From Actinoplanes sp. NBC_00393 (GTDB lineage Bacteria; Actinomycetota; Actinomycetes; Mycobacteriales; Micromonosporaceae), in the NCBI RefSeq assembly GCF_036053395.1, contig NZ_CP107942.1, positions 9,910,001 through 9,974,000 on the forward strand: a DNA stretch of 64,000 bases. The letters run 5' to 3'. How positions within the stretch are numbered: position 1 is the first letter of the stretch; the number at the start of each line of letters is the position of its first letter. The notes beneath the pieces are model-generated. The model did not search any database, was not told where the DNA came from, and worked only from the letters and a program-made list of their open reading frames with translations. Both the position numbers and the translations under genes were made by a program. Of this stretch, positions 29,001 to 36,741 are shown one piece after another.

Positions 29001-29540
29001 GCCACCCAGGTGAAGGCGGTGGCGGCGGCGGCGCGTACCGAGGCGCCGGCACAGCAGCAGCCGCCGCAGCAGTCGGGCGGCAAGCAGCGCCGTCGTCGCG
29101 GTGGTGGCGAGAACGCGGCCCCGGCTGTGGTGGAGGAGACTCCGGCGGTCGAGGAGACCGGCCCGGTGGCCGAGGTCGCCGAGGCGCCGCCGGTCGAGGA
29201 GACGCCGGCGCCGGAGCAGGCAGCGGCGCAGGAACAGGCCCCGGCGCCGGTGGAGACGCCGGTCGTGGGTTCGGGCATCGTGCGCCCGGCCGCCAAGCCG
29301 GCGCTGACCACCACGGGCAGTGACGACGACTACGACATGAGCGGGTACGACCTGTCCCGTTACGAGTCGGCCGACGCGAACGGCGCGGAGTACGAGGCGG
29401 CGGAGCCGATGCGGCTGGTCGGCGCTGATGACCCGGACGCGGCCGAGGAGGACGAGGACGACGACGAGCCGGTCGGCGCGGGCACGGGCGCGCGTCGCAG
29501 GTCTCGGCGGGGTGGCGCGCGTAGGCGTACGCGGCCCTGA
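26001..29540 (+). CDS. rne: Ribonuclease E/G family endoribonuclease
   Basis: Cuts single-stranded A/U-rich sites in mRNA and in rRNA precursors; core of RNA decay. It has 1179 residues. The first ~550 are low-complexity: Ala/Pro repeats with two copies of APVKKATRSRRKAAAP, Asp/Glu-rich stretches and Arg-rich blocks. The S1 domain is around 610-690 (VYLGKVQNVLPSMEAAFVDV). Catalytic Asp residues are in VVDVNTG (872) and VVIDFIDM (near 916). The zinc-link is CDHC (974-977). A disordered acidic tail follows. The start ATG was chosen for its ribosome-binding site. Long disordered flanks are typical of actinobacterial RNase E and are thought to recruit RNA and partners. Confidence 0.95.
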   Translation: MLDNEPPVNLGDQGGERDGAVTPPAEAAASTTPARRTRAPRRKAAAPPPEADAVTGGAEPGAAIEAAGAVDAARSAETSGAPEAEAPVAPVKKATRSRRKAAAPPAEPAAGSPAETAAGSAAGSAAGSSAETAAGPAAEVAEAPVAPVKKATRSRRKAAAPAASVAAPAASAAEPAVEAPTTVAAAVDAPAASAGQAPAASAGQAPVAGQAPAASAGQAPVAGQAGAVPAAQTSASPSAAAAPPVDPAVTAEDEIDEDEAALIEDAAVEAAAAARAAGVPVVGILPLDDDFVEEQPARPTRARRAALPPAVLFMPPDPAEAEPAPVSRRRRAAEPAAEVEAEVAPPSGRRRRQPASAASAAPAAEAPAEAVAEVTETEQPVAEEAEGTRRSRRRRRGAAEEPAEVEAVETEQAVVDDVDESADDVEDGVDDDSDDDEDGGGRRRRRRGRRGRGRGKGPSDEADEGDTDSEEGAEASADAEEEDEESDEGEGDGVTRRRRRRRRKGSTGDGEAGGIEDGVHTVVRVREPRRTDEVQGVSGSTRLEAKRQRRRDGREQRRTRPPILSESEFLARREAVDRVMVVRQKQDRTQIAVLEDGILVEHYVARATSGTMVGNVYLGKVQNVLPSMEAAFVDVGRGRNAVLYAGEVNWDATGLEGRARSIEQALRSGDSVLVQVTKDPIGHKGARLTSHIALSGRHLVYVPNGNASGISRKLPDNERKRLRDILKKLVPDGAGVIVRTAAEGASEDELARDVKRLQAQWEDIQAKAADGNAPRALSEEPDLVIRVVRDLFNEDFRDLIVQGEQAYAEVQNYLESVSPDLVERLHRHTGASDVFAEHRIDEQILKGLDRKVFLPSGGHLVIDRTEAMTVVDVNTGKYTGAGGNLEETVTRNNLEAAEEIVRQLRLRDLGGIVVIDFIDMVLESNRDLVLRRLTECLGRDRTKHQVTEITSLGLVQMTRKRIGAGLLEAFSETCDHCKGRGLIIHQEPVPEKRGGGGNGAATQVKAVAAAARTEAPAQQQPPQQSGGKQRRRRGGGENAAPAVVEETPAVEETGPVAEVAEAPPVEETPAPEQAAAQEQAPAPVETPVVGSGIVRPAAKPALTTTGSDDDYDMSGYDLSRYESADANGAEYEAAEPMRLVGADDPDAAEEDEDDDEPVGAGTGARRRSRRGGARRRTRP

Positions 29541-29547
29541 TCTTGTG

Positions 29548-29585
29548 GCCCGGTAGTTAGCTGTAAAGAAAGTTAACTACCGGGC
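29548..29585. terminator. Terminator-like hairpin behind rne
   Basis: A perfect 12-bp stem (GCCCGGTAGTTA / TAACTACCGGGC) with a 14-base loop begins 8 bases after the rne stop. There is no U-run. The AT-rich inner part is unusual for this genome. Confidence 0.65.
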
Positions 29586-29642
29586 TGTGTCATCCGTTAC
29601 CCTCGGCGGGTCGATCCTGTCCCCCGGAGGAGACCCATCCCC

Positions 29643-30176
29643 ATGCGTACCGTTCTGCTGGCCGCGGCCGGCCTTTCCGCTCTGCTCCTGACCGGTTGCT
29701 CCGCCGACCAGCCGGAAGCGTCCGCTCCGGCGCCGGCCTCGTCGGTGGCCGGCGCGGCCGCACCCGAGGGCGCTGCTCCCGCGGCGTCCGCCGGTGCCGA
29801 GGCGCCGGCGGGACCGGACGCTGCGGCCGGCGATGCCGCCCTGAGCGCGGACAGCGAGGCCATCTGTGAGCAGGCCTCGCGGACCAGCACCAGCTTCGGC
29901 AAGACCTTCGCCCAGGACTACCAGCTGCTGATCGAGGCCTCCGGCGAGAACGCCCAGGCCAAGCAGCAGGCGAAGCAGAAGGTGACCCGGAACGTGGACA
30001 ACTTCTCGTTCGCTCTGCTCGACATGTCCAAGCTCGCCGCCGAGCCGAAACTGAAGAAGGCGCTGGCCGCGATGGGTGCGGAGGTCAAGGCGCTGAAGGG
30101 CGATCTCGACAAGATCGATGACAAGAAACTCGCCGGCCTGCATGCCACGCTGGACAAGGCGTGCGGTCGAAGCTAG
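29643..30176 (+). CDS. Putative lipoprotein, unknown function
   Basis: A 177-residue protein with a lipoprotein signal: hydrophobic segment 3-16 and lipobox LTGC (Cys19). An Ala/Pro/Gly-rich linker (20-65) follows, then a helical, Lys/Ala/Asp-rich domain with two cysteines (AICEQ and DKACGRS). It should be anchored on the outer face of the membrane. GGAGGAG stands about 10 bases before the ATG. No relatives are recognised. Confidence 0.8.
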   Translation: MRTVLLAAAGLSALLLTGCSADQPEASAPAPASSVAGAAAPEGAAPAASAGAEAPAGPDAAAGDAALSADSEAICEQASRTSTSFGKTFAQDYQLLIEASGENAQAKQQAKQKVTRNVDNFSFALLDMSKLAAEPKLKKALAAMGAEVKALKGDLDKIDDKKLAGLHATLDKACGRS

Positions 30177-30183
30177 GCCCGGT

Positions 30184-30329
30184 TTGGGTCTCAGGCCTGC
30201 GATGAAGTAGGCTTGCCGACGGCGCTTTTTCGGCGCCTGTTCCGTGCGCGCCTCGCGGCGCCAGCCGGGATCCCCAGCAGTATCCGCCAGCAGTCTTCCG
30301 GCTGCGTAAGTCTCAGGGAGTCCGCGTCG
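30184..30329 (+). promoter_or_regulatory. rplU-rpmA promoter and long leader
   Basis: TTGGGT (30184-30189) and TAGGCT (30208-30213) are 18 bases apart. The leader of about 110 bases contains the hairpin GGCGC-TTTTTCG-GCGCC and further GC-rich arms. Leaders of L21 operons in some bacteria bind a ribosomal protein for feedback control, but I cannot match this one to a known class. The Shine-Dalgarno GGGAG is at 30316-30320. Confidence 0.5.
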
Positions 30330-30644
30330 ATGTACGCGATCGTCAAGACCGGCGGCAAGCAGTACAAGGTTGCCGAGGGCGACGTGATCGAGGTCGAGAA
30401 GCTCGCGGGTGCGCCCGGCGATGCGCTGACCCTCGCCGCAGTCCTCCTCGTCGACGGTGACAACCTGGTGACCGACGCGGCCAAGCTTGCCAACGTTACG
30501 GTGTCCGGCGAGATTGCCGAGCACACCAAGGGTCCGAAGATCCGGATCCACAAGTTCAAGAACAAGACCGGATACCACAAGCGCCAGGGGCACCGTCAGC
30601 CGCTGACCCGCGTCAAGGTGACCGGCATCAAGAGCGGGAAGTAG
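30330..30644 (+). CDS. rplU: Ribosomal protein L21
   Basis: A structural protein of the 50S subunit with 104 residues. [18 protein letters not shown] is the family start, and [23 protein letters not shown] is the conserved rRNA-binding stretch. The ATG was chosen by family fit and by GGGAG 9 bases upstream. It is followed by rpmA after 8 bases. Confidence 0.98.
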   Translation: MYAIVKTGGKQYKVAEGDVIEVEKLAGAPGDALTLAAVLLVDGDNLVTDAAKLANVTVSGEIAEHTKGPKIRIHKFKNKTGYHKRQGHRQPLTRVKVTGIKSGK

Positions 30645-30652
30645 GCGCAGGC

Positions 30653-30910
30653 ATGGCTCACAAAAAGGGTGCATCTAGCTCGCGTAACGGCCGTGAGTCC
30701 GCCGCCCAGCGACTCGGTGTGAAGCGGTTCGGCGGCCAGCTGGTCAGCGCCGGCGAGATCCTGATCCGTCAGCGGGGCACGAAGTTCCACCCGGGCGACC
30801 TGGTCGGCCGTGGTGGCGACGACACGCTCTTCGCGCTTGCCACGGGCAACGTCCTGTTCGGCACCTCGCGCGGCCGCAAGACCGTCAGCATCGTGCCGGT
30901 CGCGGAGTAG
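30653..30910 (+). CDS. rpmA: Ribosomal protein L27
   Basis: A 50S protein of 85 residues whose N-terminus reaches the peptidyl transferase centre. [16 protein letters not shown] is the mature bacterial form without an extra N-terminal extension; [17 protein letters not shown] is conserved. It ends the rplU-rpmA unit and is followed by a strong terminator. Confidence 0.98.
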   Translation: MAHKKGASSSRNGRESAAQRLGVKRFGGQLVSAGEILIRQRGTKFHPGDLVGRGGDDTLFALATGNVLFGTSRGRKTVSIVPVAE

Positions 30911-30919
30911 TTTTTCTCT

Positions 30920-30968
30920 ACAGCGGGCCGTGGACCCTCGGGTCCGCGGCCCGCTGTTGTTTTTTCTC
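30920..30968 (+). terminator. Intrinsic terminator of rplU-rpmA
   Basis: A long hairpin: CAGCGGGCCG-T-GGACCC with GGGTCC-G-CGGCCCGCTG and a TC loop, followed by TTGTTTTTTCTC. It is the clearest U-tailed terminator in the window apart from that of the rrn operon. Confidence 0.92.
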
Positions 30969-30985
30969 GGCTAGGGAGTGCTGAA

Positions 30986-32482
30986 GTGACCACGTTCGTC
31001 GACCGGGTAGTGCTGCACCTGCAGGCGGGTGACGGCGGGCACGGCTGTGTCTCCGTGCACCGGGAGAAGTTCAAGCCGCTCGGCGGCCCCGACGGCGGTG
31101 ACGGCGGCCACGGCGGCAGCATCACCCTGGTCGTGGACCCGCAGCAGCACACCCTGCTGGACTTCCACTTCCACCCGCACGTCAAGGCGACCAACGGCGG
31201 CGGTGGCGCCGGTGCGAACCGGGACGGGGCGAACGGTAAGAACCTCGTGCTCAAGGTGCCGGACGGAACGGTGGTGCAGACCGCCGACGGCGAGGTGCTG
31301 GCCGACCTGATCGGGGCCGGCACGGAGTTCGAGGTGGCCCGGGGCGGTCGCGGTGGCCGGGGCAACCGGTCGCTGGCGAACACCCGCCGCAAGGTTCCGG
31401 GCTTCGCCGAGCTGGGCGAGCCGGGCGACCAGCTGGACGTCGTGCTGGAGCTGAAGAGCGTCGCTGACGTCGGCCTGGTGGGCTTCCCGTCGGCCGGCAA
31501 GTCGTCGCTGATCGCGGTGATGTCCGCGGCCAAGCCGAAGATCGCCGACTACCCGTTCACCACCCTGGTGCCGAACCTGGGCGTGGTGCAGGCCGGCGAC
31601 GACACCTTCACCATCGCCGACGTGCCCGGCCTGATCCCGGGCGCGGCCACCGGCAAAGGCCTGGGCATGCAGTTCCTGCGGCACATCGAGCGCACCTCGG
31701 TGCTGGTGCACGTGCTGGACGCGGCGGCGCCGGAGATCGAGCGGGATCCGCTCGCCGACCTGGACGCGATCGAGGCGGAGCTGGCGGCGTACGGCGGGCT
31801 GGAGGACCGGCCCCGGATGGTGGTGCTCAACAAGATCGACATTCCGGACGGCCGGGACCTGGCCGAGATGGTCCGGCCCGACCTGGAGGCCCGCGGATAC
31901 CAGGTCTTCGAGCTGAGCGCGGTGACCCGGGAGGGTCTCCGGGAGTTCGGCTTCGCGCTGGCCAAGCTGGTCGCTGAGAACCGTGCGGCCAAGCCGGTCG
32001 AGGAGGCGACCCGGATCGTGATCCGGCCGAGGGCGGTTGACGACGCGGGCTTCACCATCGAGCTGGACGAGGACGGCGTGTTCGTGATCCGCGGCACCCA
32101 GGTGGAGCGCTGGGTCCGGCAGACCAACTTCGACAACGACGAGGCGATCGGCTATCTGGCCGACCGGCTGGACCGGCTCGGCGTCGAGGCGGCGCTCGCC
32201 AAGAAGGGCGCCCAGGCCGGCTCCCCGGTGCGGATCGGTCAGCGGGAGTTCGACTGGCAGCCGAACGCGGGGGAGTACGTCTCTGGTCCGCGCGGCACCG
32301 ACTCCCGCCTGGAGGAGCTGGACACCCGGCCCTCCGCGGCGCAGCGGCTCGCTGCCCGCAAGGCCCGCCGGGTCCGCAACGAGGACGAGGTTCTGCACAT
32401 GGCGGCCGACGGCACGGTGTCCAGCGTGGCGAACTCGCACATGCCGGTGCTGGTCGAGGACGACGAGGACACCGACGAATAG
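30986..32482 (+). CDS. obgE: GTPase Obg
   Basis: A ribosome-associated GTPase of late 50S assembly and stress control, 498 residues. The Gly-rich Obg fold is at 1-158, the P-loop GFPSAGKSS at 166-174, then DVPGLIPGA (G3) and NKID (G4). The C-terminal OCT domain ([17 protein letters not shown]) is typical of actinobacterial Obg. The GTG start follows the rpmA terminator by about 20 bases, so it has its own promoter or depends on read-through. Confidence 0.97.
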   Translation: MTTFVDRVVLHLQAGDGGHGCVSVHREKFKPLGGPDGGDGGHGGSITLVVDPQQHTLLDFHFHPHVKATNGGGGAGANRDGANGKNLVLKVPDGTVVQTADGEVLADLIGAGTEFEVARGGRGGRGNRSLANTRRKVPGFAELGEPGDQLDVVLELKSVADVGLVGFPSAGKSSLIAVMSAAKPKIADYPFTTLVPNLGVVQAGDDTFTIADVPGLIPGAATGKGLGMQFLRHIERTSVLVHVLDAAAPEIERDPLADLDAIEAELAAYGGLEDRPRMVVLNKIDIPDGRDLAEMVRPDLEARGYQVFELSAVTREGLREFGFALAKLVAENRAAKPVEEATRIVIRPRAVDDAGFTIELDEDGVFVIRGTQVERWVRQTNFDNDEAIGYLADRLDRLGVEAALAKKGAQAGSPVRIGQREFDWQPNAGEYVSGPRGTDSRLEELDTRPSAAQRLAARKARRVRNEDEVLHMAADGTVSSVANSHMPVLVEDDEDTDE

Positions 32483-32526
32483 GGCACCGTCCAGGTCGGC
32501 GCAACCCGCTGGCCATGCTCGTCACC

Positions 32527-32539
32527 TAGAGTCACCTGG
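32527..32539 (+). promoter_or_regulatory. Leaderless promoter of the GNAT gene
   Basis: TAGAGT (32527-32532) stands 7 bases before the GTG start. No Shine-Dalgarno sequence is present. Confidence 0.55.
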
Positions 32540-32968
32540 GTGCTGATCGAATGCCGTCCCGCCCTGGACCCCGAGCTGGCCGCCCTCGTCACTGCTCAGC
32601 AGCGCGAACTGGCGGAAGCCGGCACCGGGGCGGGAGACCGGATATTCCAGCCGAGCGATGACGCGGCGTATCTGGTCGGGGCGGTGAACAGCCGGGCCGT
32701 GGCCTGCGGCGCCTGGCAGCCGCTGGAGCCGGGCGCGGCCGAGCTGAAGCGGATGTACGTGCGCCCGGCGTTTCGTGGCCGCGGCCTGGCCCGGCAGATG
32801 ATCGTGGCGATCGAGGAGGAGGCGCTCGCCGCGGGCTTCCCGGTGATCCGGTTGGACACCGGGTGTCTGCCCGCGGCGATCGCCCTCTTCCAGTCGGCGG
32901 GATACCAGCCGATCCCGGCGCTCGGCCGGTACGCCTTCGAGAAGCGGCTGCCGGCGTTAGTCCAGTAG
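32540..32968 (+). CDS. GNAT-family N-acetyltransferase
   Basis: A 142-residue acetyl-CoA-dependent acetyltransferase. The acetyl-CoA site is YVRPAFRGRGLARQMI (Q/RxxGxG/A motif), followed by IRLDTGCLPAAIALFQSAGY, the usual motif B with the C-terminal strand. The substrate is unknown. The last 12 bases overlap the end of the converging trpS gene. Confidence 0.9.
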   Translation: MLIECRPALDPELAALVTAQQRELAEAGTGAGDRIFQPSDDAAYLVGAVNSRAVACGAWQPLEPGAAELKRMYVRPAFRGRGLARQMIVAIEEEALAAGFPVIRLDTGCLPAAIALFQSAGYQPIPALGRYAFEKRLPALVQ

Positions 32969-33922
32969 CCCGATCGCCCGGCGGGCCCTGGCGACCGTCG
33001 TCGCGGCGGTGGGGCGCACCAGCTCCGCGCTCTCGGCGAGGACCTTCCGCACGTACGCCGGATCGTCGGCCAGCTCGGCGTGCCGCGCCCTGATCGGCGC
33101 GAGCAGCGCCTCGACCGCGTCGGTGACCTGGCGTTTCAGCGCGCCGTAGGAACTCTGGTCGGCCGGCTCCTGCCCGGTGCAGGCGGCCAGGATGCCGATC
33201 AGGTTGGTGATGCCCGGCTGCCGCTCGGGATCGCGGCGCACCACAGCGAACTCGTCGGTGACCGCGCGGGCGATCGTGCGCCGCACCACCTCGGGCGGGT
33301 CGAGCAGGGCGATCCGGCCGGTTCCGCTAGTCTTGCTCATCTTGCTGGTGGGGTCGGCCATGTCCATGACCCGGGCGGCAGCGTCCGGGCGGATCCCCTC
33401 GGGCACCGTGAACGTGGCGCCGTAGCGGGTGTTGAACCGGGTGGCGAGGGTGCGGGTCAGCTCCAAATGCTGGCTCTGATCGTCGCCGACCGGCACCTGG
33501 TTCGCGTCGTAGAGCAAAATGTCGGCGCTCATCAGGACCGGGTAGGTCAGCAGGCTGAGCCGGACCGGGCCGCCGCCCGCGGACTTCTCCTTGAACTGGA
33601 TCATGCGGGCCGCCTCGCCGTAGCCGGTCACGCACTCCAGCAGGTAGTGCAGCTCGGTGTGCTCGCGGACCTGGGACTGCAGCACGATCGGGGTGCGCGC
33701 CGGGTCCACCCCGGCGGCCAGGAGGAGGGTCGCTTGTTCGAGCGCGGATGCGCGTACCTCGCTGGGGTGGTGATCCACCGTCATCGCGTGCAGATCCGCG
33801 ATCAGCGCGATGGACTCAGCGGCGCTCTGCGCCGCGATCAAGGGGCGCAGAGCCCCCAGCAGATTGCCGAGATGGAGCCGGCCGGTGGGCTGGAAGCCGG
33901 TCAGGCGGCGGGTGGGTGCCAT
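32957..33922 (-). CDS. trpS: Tryptophanyl-tRNA synthetase
   Basis: Charges tRNA-Trp (class Ic, 321 residues). HLGN at 17-20 is the HIGH-type motif and SKMSKTSG is the KMSKS loop. A good Shine-Dalgarno (AAGGAGAT) precedes the ATG. The upstream leader encodes a short peptide with two tandem Trp codons and a terminator, indicating control by tryptophan-tRNA charging. In Streptomyces coelicolor an auxiliary, indolmycin-resistant TrpRS is controlled in that way; whether this enzyme is the auxiliary or the only TrpRS cannot be told from the window. Confidence 0.96.
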   Translation of the reverse strand: MAPTRRLTGFQPTGRLHLGNLLGALRPLIAAQSAAESIALIADLHAMTVDHHPSEVRASALEQATLLLAAGVDPARTPIVLQSQVREHTELHYLLECVTGYGEAARMIQFKEKSAGGGPVRLSLLTYPVLMSADILLYDANQVPVGDDQSQHLELTRTLATRFNTRYGATFTVPEGIRPDAAARVMDMADPTSKMSKTSGTGRIALLDPPEVVRRTIARAVTDEFAVVRRDPERQPGITNLIGILAACTGQEPADQSSYGALKRQVTDAVEALLAPIRARHAELADDPAYVRKVLAESAELVRPTAATTVARARRAIGLLD

Positions 33923-33985
33923 GATGATCTCCTTGCGGGGGTACGGGTGACCGCCGGCGCCCGGGAGATCGCGGTGAGACGCATC

Positions 33986-34012
33986 GCGGCCGCCCGGAGT
34001 CCGGGCGGCCGC
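33986..34012 (-). terminator. trpS attenuator terminator (3:4 hairpin)
   Basis: A perfect 13-bp inverted repeat GCGGCCGCCCGGA / TCCGGGCGGCCGC with one base between the arms. It lies between the leader peptide and trpS. The first arm contains GCCGCCC, which can instead pair with GGGCGGC upstream (34037-34044 region) to form an antiterminator. No U-run follows. Confidence 0.8.
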
Positions 34013-34045
34013 GGAAGTGATCGCGCGTGTGGGTGTGCCGCCCCG

Positions 34046-34081
34046 TCAGGGCAGCCACCAGCTGTGGTTGTGAACGCGCAT
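34046..34081 (-). CDS. Leader peptide with tandem Trp codons (trpS attenuator)
   Basis: An 11-residue peptide MRVHNHSWWLP ending in TGA. TAGCCT (34088-34093) stands 6 bases before its ATG, so the leader is itself leaderless. Region 1 (GCTGCCC, at the Leu-Pro codons) can pair with region 2 (GGGCGGC). If a ribosome stalls at the two TGG codons, region 1 is covered, region 2 pairs with region 3, and the terminator cannot form. With enough charged tRNA-Trp the terminator forms. All four regions can be found by eye. Confidence 0.88.
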   Translation of the reverse strand: MRVHNHSWWLP

Positions 34082-34173
34082 GAGTCGAGGCTAGCAGAAA
34101 CCCGGTCGTGAGCGATCGGTGGCGATTCTCGCGTCTGTCAGGCGCGCCTGCACAGGCCACGTGACCCGCCGGG

Positions 34174-34186
34174 CATGATTGTCACC
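34174..34186 (+). promoter_or_regulatory. Possible leaderless promoter of pepN
   Basis: CATGAT (34174-34179) stands 7 bases before the ATG at 34187. It has A at position 2 and T at position 6 but lacks the first T. No Shine-Dalgarno sequence is present. Confidence 0.4.
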
Positions 34187-36682
34187 ATGCCGACCCTGAC
34201 CCGTGCCGAGGCCGCGGAGCGCGCGTCCGTCGTCGACGTCGAGGAGTACCACGTCGACCTGGACCTCACCGCGGACGGCGACACCTTCCGCTCCTGTACG
34301 GTGGTCCGCTTCCGGGCCCGGGCCGGCGCCGCCACGTTCCTCGAGTTCGAGCCGGCCGAGGTGCGGTCGATCACGCTGAACGGCGAGCCGGTCCCGGCCA
34401 CCGCGTCCACCGGCACGCGCCTGGAGCTCACCGGCCTGGCCGAGCGCAACGAACTGGTCGTGGACGCGACGATGCGGTACTCGAACAACGGCGAGGGCCT
34501 GCACCGCTACGTGGACCCGGCCGACGGCGGCGTCTACCTCTACCAGCACCTGTTCATCAACAACGCCGGGCGGGTGCTGCCCAGCTTCGACCAGCCCGAC
34601 CTCAAGGCGTCGTTCCGGGTGAGCGTCACCGCGCCGCCGGAGTGGATCGTCGCGACCAACGGCACGCTGGTGTCGCGCAACGGCGGCCGCTGGGAGTTCG
34701 CCCCCACCAAGCGGATCTCCACGTACCTGGCCAGCCTGGTCGCCGGGCCGTACCACGTGGTCACCGACGAGCACGACGGCATCCCGCTGGCGCTCTACGC
34801 CCGCGCCGCGCTCGCCGAGCACCTGGACAGCGAGGCGCCGGAGATCCTGGAGCTCACCAAGCAGTGCCTGGACCGGTTCCACGAGATGTTCGACATCCGG
34901 TATCCGTTCGAGCACTACCAGCAGGCCTTCGCGCCCGAGTTCAACTTCGGCGCGATGGAGTACCCCGGGCTGGTGGTCTTCCGGGACGAGATGATCCCGC
35001 GGTCCGCGGTGACCGACAGCGAGCGGGAGCACCGGGCCAACGTGATCGCGCACGAGATGGCGCACATGTGGTTCGGCGACCTGGTGACCATGAAGTGGTG
35101 GGACGACCTGTGGCTCAACGAGTCGTTCGCGGAGTACCTGGGCACCCGGGTCACCGCCGAGGCCACCCGCTACCGCGGCACCTGGACCACCTTCGCGATG
35201 CACCGCAAGGCGTGGGGGCTGCGCGCCGACCAGCGGCCGTCCACCCACCCGGTGGCGCCGTCACAGGTGTCCGACACCGACGAGGCGCTGCTCAACTTCG
35301 ACGGCATCTCGTACGCCAAGGGCGCGGCCGTGCTCAAGCAGCTCGTCGCCTGGCTCGGTGACAAGGACTTCCTGGCCGGGCTGAACGCCCACTTCGCGGC
35401 GCACGCGTTCGGCAACGCCACCCTCGCCGACCTGCTCAGGGCGCTCTCCGAGGCCAGCGGGCGGGACCTGTCCGGCTGGGCCGAGGTGTGGCTGCGCCGG
35501 GCACAGGTCAACACCCTGCGCGCCGAGGTCACCCGGGACGGCGGGAACTACGCCGAGGTCGCGGTGGTGCAGACCGCGCCGGCGGAGCACCCGACGCTGC
35601 GCCCGCACCGGGTCGGCCTGGGTCTGTTCGACCGGGCGCCGGACGGGACGGTGGTACGCCGCCGGCACGTGGAGGCCGAACTGGACGCTTCCGGGCGTAC
35701 CGTGATCGCCGAGCTCGCCGGGGAACCCGCCGCCGACCTGCTGCTGCTCAACGACGGCGACCTGACGTACGCGAAGATCCGGCTCGACGACGACTCCGCC
35801 GCTGCCGTGCCGATGCTGCTCCCGCTGCTCGACGACTCGCTGGCCCGCGCCGTGATCTGGGCCGCCACCCTGGATGCCGTGGTCGACGGCGAGCGCCCGG
35901 TCGCCGAGCTGGTCACCCTGGTCCTCGCCGCGCTGCCGGTGGAGACCGAGGTGGTGCTCATCGAGGACGTGCTGCGCGCCACCCGCGGTCTGGTCGACCG
36001 GTACGCCACCCCGGAGACCCGCCCGGCCGCCCTGGAACTCGTCGCGCAGGCCGCCGACCGGCTGCTCGCCGCGTCCCCGGCCGGCGGCTCCCGCCAGCTC
36101 GCGGCGGCGCGCGGCCTGATCGGCTCGACCACCGAGGTGGCCCGGCTGCGCGGCTGGCTGGCCGGCGAGAACGTGCCGCATGGGCTGGCCGTCGACGCCG
36201 ACCTGCGCTGGCTGATCCGGTACCGGCTCGCGGTGCTCGGCGCGGCCGGCCACGACGACATCGACGCCGAACTCGACCGGGACCGCAGCGCCAGCGGCGA
36301 GCAGTGGGCGGCCCGCTGCCGGGCGGCCCTGCCCGACACTGCGGCCAAGGAGACGGCGTGGTCCGCGGTGGTCGGCGACCCGTCCCTGTCGAACCGGCTG
36401 GCCGAACTCACCGCGGCCGGCTTCTGGCACCCGGAGCAGTTGGGACTGCTGGAGGCGTACGCCGAGCGCTATTTCGCCGAGATGCCGGAGATGATGCGGG
36501 TCCGCAGCGGGATGAGCGCGGAACGGACCGCGACCGCGTCGTACCCCGACGTGGTGGTCTCCGCACGCACCCGGCAACTCGCCGCCGAGCTGCTGGCCCG
36601 CACCGACCTCAACCCGATCCTGCGCCGCGTCGTGCAGGACGCCGACGACGACATGCGCCGCGCCCTGACCGCGCGAGGTTGA
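34187..36682 (+). CDS. pepN: Aminopeptidase N (M1 family)
   Basis: A zinc aminopeptidase of 831 residues that removes N-terminal residues from peptides in the cytoplasm. HEMAH (289-293) and Glu312 (HEXXH-X18-E) bind zinc. The exopeptidase motif normally reads GAMEN; here it is GAMEY (255-259). The C-terminal ERAP1-like helical domain is complete. The ATG at 34187 was chosen over an in-frame upstream start because it fits the family start (PTLTRAEAAERA). Confidence 0.95.
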   Translation: MPTLTRAEAAERASVVDVEEYHVDLDLTADGDTFRSCTVVRFRARAGAATFLEFEPAEVRSITLNGEPVPATASTGTRLELTGLAERNELVVDATMRYSNNGEGLHRYVDPADGGVYLYQHLFINNAGRVLPSFDQPDLKASFRVSVTAPPEWIVATNGTLVSRNGGRWEFAPTKRISTYLASLVAGPYHVVTDEHDGIPLALYARAALAEHLDSEAPEILELTKQCLDRFHEMFDIRYPFEHYQQAFAPEFNFGAMEYPGLVVFRDEMIPRSAVTDSEREHRANVIAHEMAHMWFGDLVTMKWWDDLWLNESFAEYLGTRVTAEATRYRGTWTTFAMHRKAWGLRADQRPSTHPVAPSQVSDTDEALLNFDGISYAKGAAVLKQLVAWLGDKDFLAGLNAHFAAHAFGNATLADLLRALSEASGRDLSGWAEVWLRRAQVNTLRAEVTRDGGNYAEVAVVQTAPAEHPTLRPHRVGLGLFDRAPDGTVVRRRHVEAELDASGRTVIAELAGEPAADLLLLNDGDLTYAKIRLDDDSAAAVPMLLPLLDDSLARAVIWAATLDAVVDGERPVAELVTLVLAALPVETEVVLIEDVLRATRGLVDRYATPETRPAALELVAQAADRLLAASPAGGSRQLAAARGLIGSTTEVARLRGWLAGENVPHGLAVDADLRWLIRYRLAVLGAAGHDDIDAELDRDRSASGEQWAARCRAALPDTAAKETAWSAVVGDPSLSNRLAELTAAGFWHPEQLGLLEAYAERYFAEMPEMMRVRSGMSAERTATASYPDVVVSARTRQLAAELLARTDLNPILRRVVQDADDDMRRALTARG

Positions 36683-36713
36683 CGGGATTCGCCCGTTTCC
36701 GCCCCCGTGACCT

Positions 36714-36730
36714 CGTAGCCTGAGGCTACG
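36714..36730. promoter_or_regulatory. Short perfect palindrome before the hybrid kinase gene
   Basis: CGTAGCC-TGA-GGCTACG, 7-bp arms and a 3-base centre, 11 bases before the start. Its first half contains TAGCCT, a good -10 box. It could be an operator over the promoter or a small hairpin at the mRNA 5' end. Confidence 0.4.
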
Positions 36731-36741
36731 GGGGTGGATGC

